From CAZOIA01 sp964579675 (GTDB lineage Bacteria; Planctomycetota; Phycisphaerae; UBA1845; PWPN01): a stretch of 64,000 bases of DNA. The DNA is taken from the NCBI GenBank assembly GCA_964579675.1, contig CAZOIA010000001.1, positions 26,231 through 90,230 on the forward strand, in the 5' to 3' direction. The position numbers and the translations under genes were made by a program. The notes below the pieces were generated by a model that worked only from the letters and a program-made list of their open reading frames with translations, did no database searches and was not told the DNA's origin. This document shows positions 63,170-64,000 of this stretch, piece after piece. Position 1 is the first letter of the stretch. The number at the start of each line of letters is the position of its first letter.

Positions 63170-63955
63170 CTAGCTTATCGGGGCCAATCTCAACCCGGCG
63201 CGAATCCCGTCCATACAGAGCGTCAATCCGTCCATGAGCACCGGTTCCAGCGACATGATCGTCAGGGCCATTACCACCAGTGCCACCGCCAGCTTCATCG
63301 GGAACCCCACCGTCAGGATGTTGAGCTGGGGGACGGTCCGCGAAATGAATCCCAGCGTCAGGAATGCGAGCAGCAACGCCAGGATCGTCGGCCCGCCGAC
63401 CCGAAGTGCAATCGTGAACGACAGGCCCATGATTTCGACCAGCAGCGAGACCAGGCCCGGCGTCACCTTGAATCCCAGAGGCGGTATCGTCGCGAAGCTG
63501 TCGAGCAGGGCCCGGATGACCGCATGGTCACCCCCCACGGCGAAGAAGGCCGCCAGCGCCACCAGGAAGTACAACTGCGACACCAGCACCGAGGACGACT
63601 CGAGCATCGGGTTGAACACGCTACCCAGTCTCATCCCCGACTGCTGGCCGATCGCCTGGGCGGCCAACTGCACACCCAGGAAAACCAGCGTCACGCCCAG
63701 TCCGATGAACACGCCGATCGCCAACTCCCCAAACAGCCCGAAGATCGCCGACGCCAGCGTCACCGGCACCGAGAGGTGCGGCACCACCATGGGGAACACC
63801 GTAAGCGTCACCGCCACCGTCAGCATCACCCTCACCCGCGCCGGCACGGCGGCGCTGCTGAAGAAAGGCACGGCCAAGACCAGCCCGCCGATGCGGAACA
63901 GCACCAGAAGGAACGCCGGCAGAATCCCGTAGAACTCGAAGATCGACCAGGGCAT
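63170..63955 (-). CDS. fliR: Flagellar export protein FliR
   Basis: 261 residues with six hydrophobic segments. The starting segment ILPAFLLVLFRIGGLVLAVP, followed by PARVRVMLTVAVTLTVFP, is characteristic. GQQSGMRLGSVFNPMLESSS is the typical FliR loop. FliR forms the export gate with FliP and FliQ. The ATG at 63955 shares the A of the preceding TGA (TGATG), so it is coupled to fliQ; a GTG at 63958 is less likely. It precedes flhB. Confidence 0.95.
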   Translation of the reverse strand: MPWSIFEFYGILPAFLLVLFRIGGLVLAVPFFSSAAVPARVRVMLTVAVTLTVFPMVVPHLSVPVTLASAIFGLFGELAIGVFIGLGVTLVFLGVQLAAQAIGQQSGMRLGSVFNPMLESSSVLVSQLYFLVALAAFFAVGGDHAVIRALLDSFATIPPLGFKVTPGLVSLLVEIMGLSFTIALRVGGPTILALLLAFLTLGFISRTVPQLNILTVGFPMKLAVALVVMALTIMSLEPVLMDGLTLCMDGIRAGLRLAPIS

Positions 63956-64000
63956 CACAGCGCCTTGTTTCGCCCGTCCGTCGGGACCATTTCAAAACGG
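63955..64000 (-). CDS. fliQ: 3' end of probable fliQ (truncated by the window)
   Basis: A frame entering from the right edge reads RFEMVPTDGRNKAL and ends in TGA at 63955-63957, overlapping the fliR start (TGATG). The name follows only from the conserved order fliQ-fliR-flhB-flhA; 14 residues cannot prove it. Confidence 0.45.
   Translation of the reverse strand, partial: RFEMVPTDGRNKAL

Overview
The window looks like a draft genome or metagenome bin from a Planctomycetota bacterium, probably Phycisphaerae-like. The support is: high G+C; two tandem prepilin-like proteins with an H-x(10)-DG variant tail; secreted proteins ending in dockerin-like calcium repeats with the F..C.SG.......C signature; FGly and threonine-type sulfatases; DUF4159, MoxR and DUF58 genes in a row; and a TAT-dependent Gfo/Idh oxidoreductase. 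This placement is an inference from gene content and was not tested by phylogeny. Two 10-N scaffold joins (11148-11157 and 55629-55638) each break a gene.

Left part (1-15.7 kb): the end of a membrane protein, priA and apgM (minus), a GntR-YtrA-type regulator overlapping a slipin gene, two tandem pseudopilin-like genes, a PPC/DUF296 protein, a zinc alcohol dehydrogenase followed by a GH130-type glycoside phosphorylase (broken by an N-gap), a large MscS-type channel and a beta-CASP metallo-hydrolase. From 15.8 to 21.1 kb a minus-strand operon runs URO-D-like protein, DegT-type aminotransferase, fucose-isomerase-like protein and arylsulfatase, which suggests processing of a sulfated or amino-sugar substrate. 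From 21.4 to 23.7 kb there is a patch of small, broken or orphan genes.

Middle (23.8-43.5 kb): a plus-strand cluster DUF4159 - MoxR - DUF58 - LURP-like - pseudopilin; a phage-CII-like regulator; a secreted Gfo/Idh enzyme; a divergent pair of large secreted dockerin-tailed proteins (metallophosphatase and lamin-tail protein) with clear back-to-back promoters; a two-domain nitrilase; a DnaJ/CbpA-type chaperone; two membrane/TPR-like proteins; and a sulfatase-fold protein with about ten TPRs.

Right (43.6-64 kb): a minus-strand operon of proC, two tandem sugar-binding lipoproteins, an RbsA-type ATPase, an RbsC-type permease and xylulokinase imports and phosphorylates a sugar. Next come an AMMECR1-like/alpha-toroid fusion, a PHP phosphatase and an LpxL-like acyltransferase. 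The window ends in a flagellar export/regulation operon read right to left: fliQ (end only), fliR, flhB, flhA, flhF, flhG, a small membrane protein, fliA and a small disordered protein.

The most unusual signal is the density of dispersed short palindromic repeats. Four families (called R1 to R4 here) were found by reading. R1 is REP/REPIN-like. R2 is a hairpin family, one copy of which lies between 14-bp inverted repeats. R3 is a 29-nt repeat with four perfect copies. R4 is about 90 bp. R2 and R3 copies also sit inside coding sequences without breaking the frame (DUF58 and pseudopilin). A degenerate R1 copy supplies the apgM stop codon. No transposase is visible, so any movement must be driven in trans.
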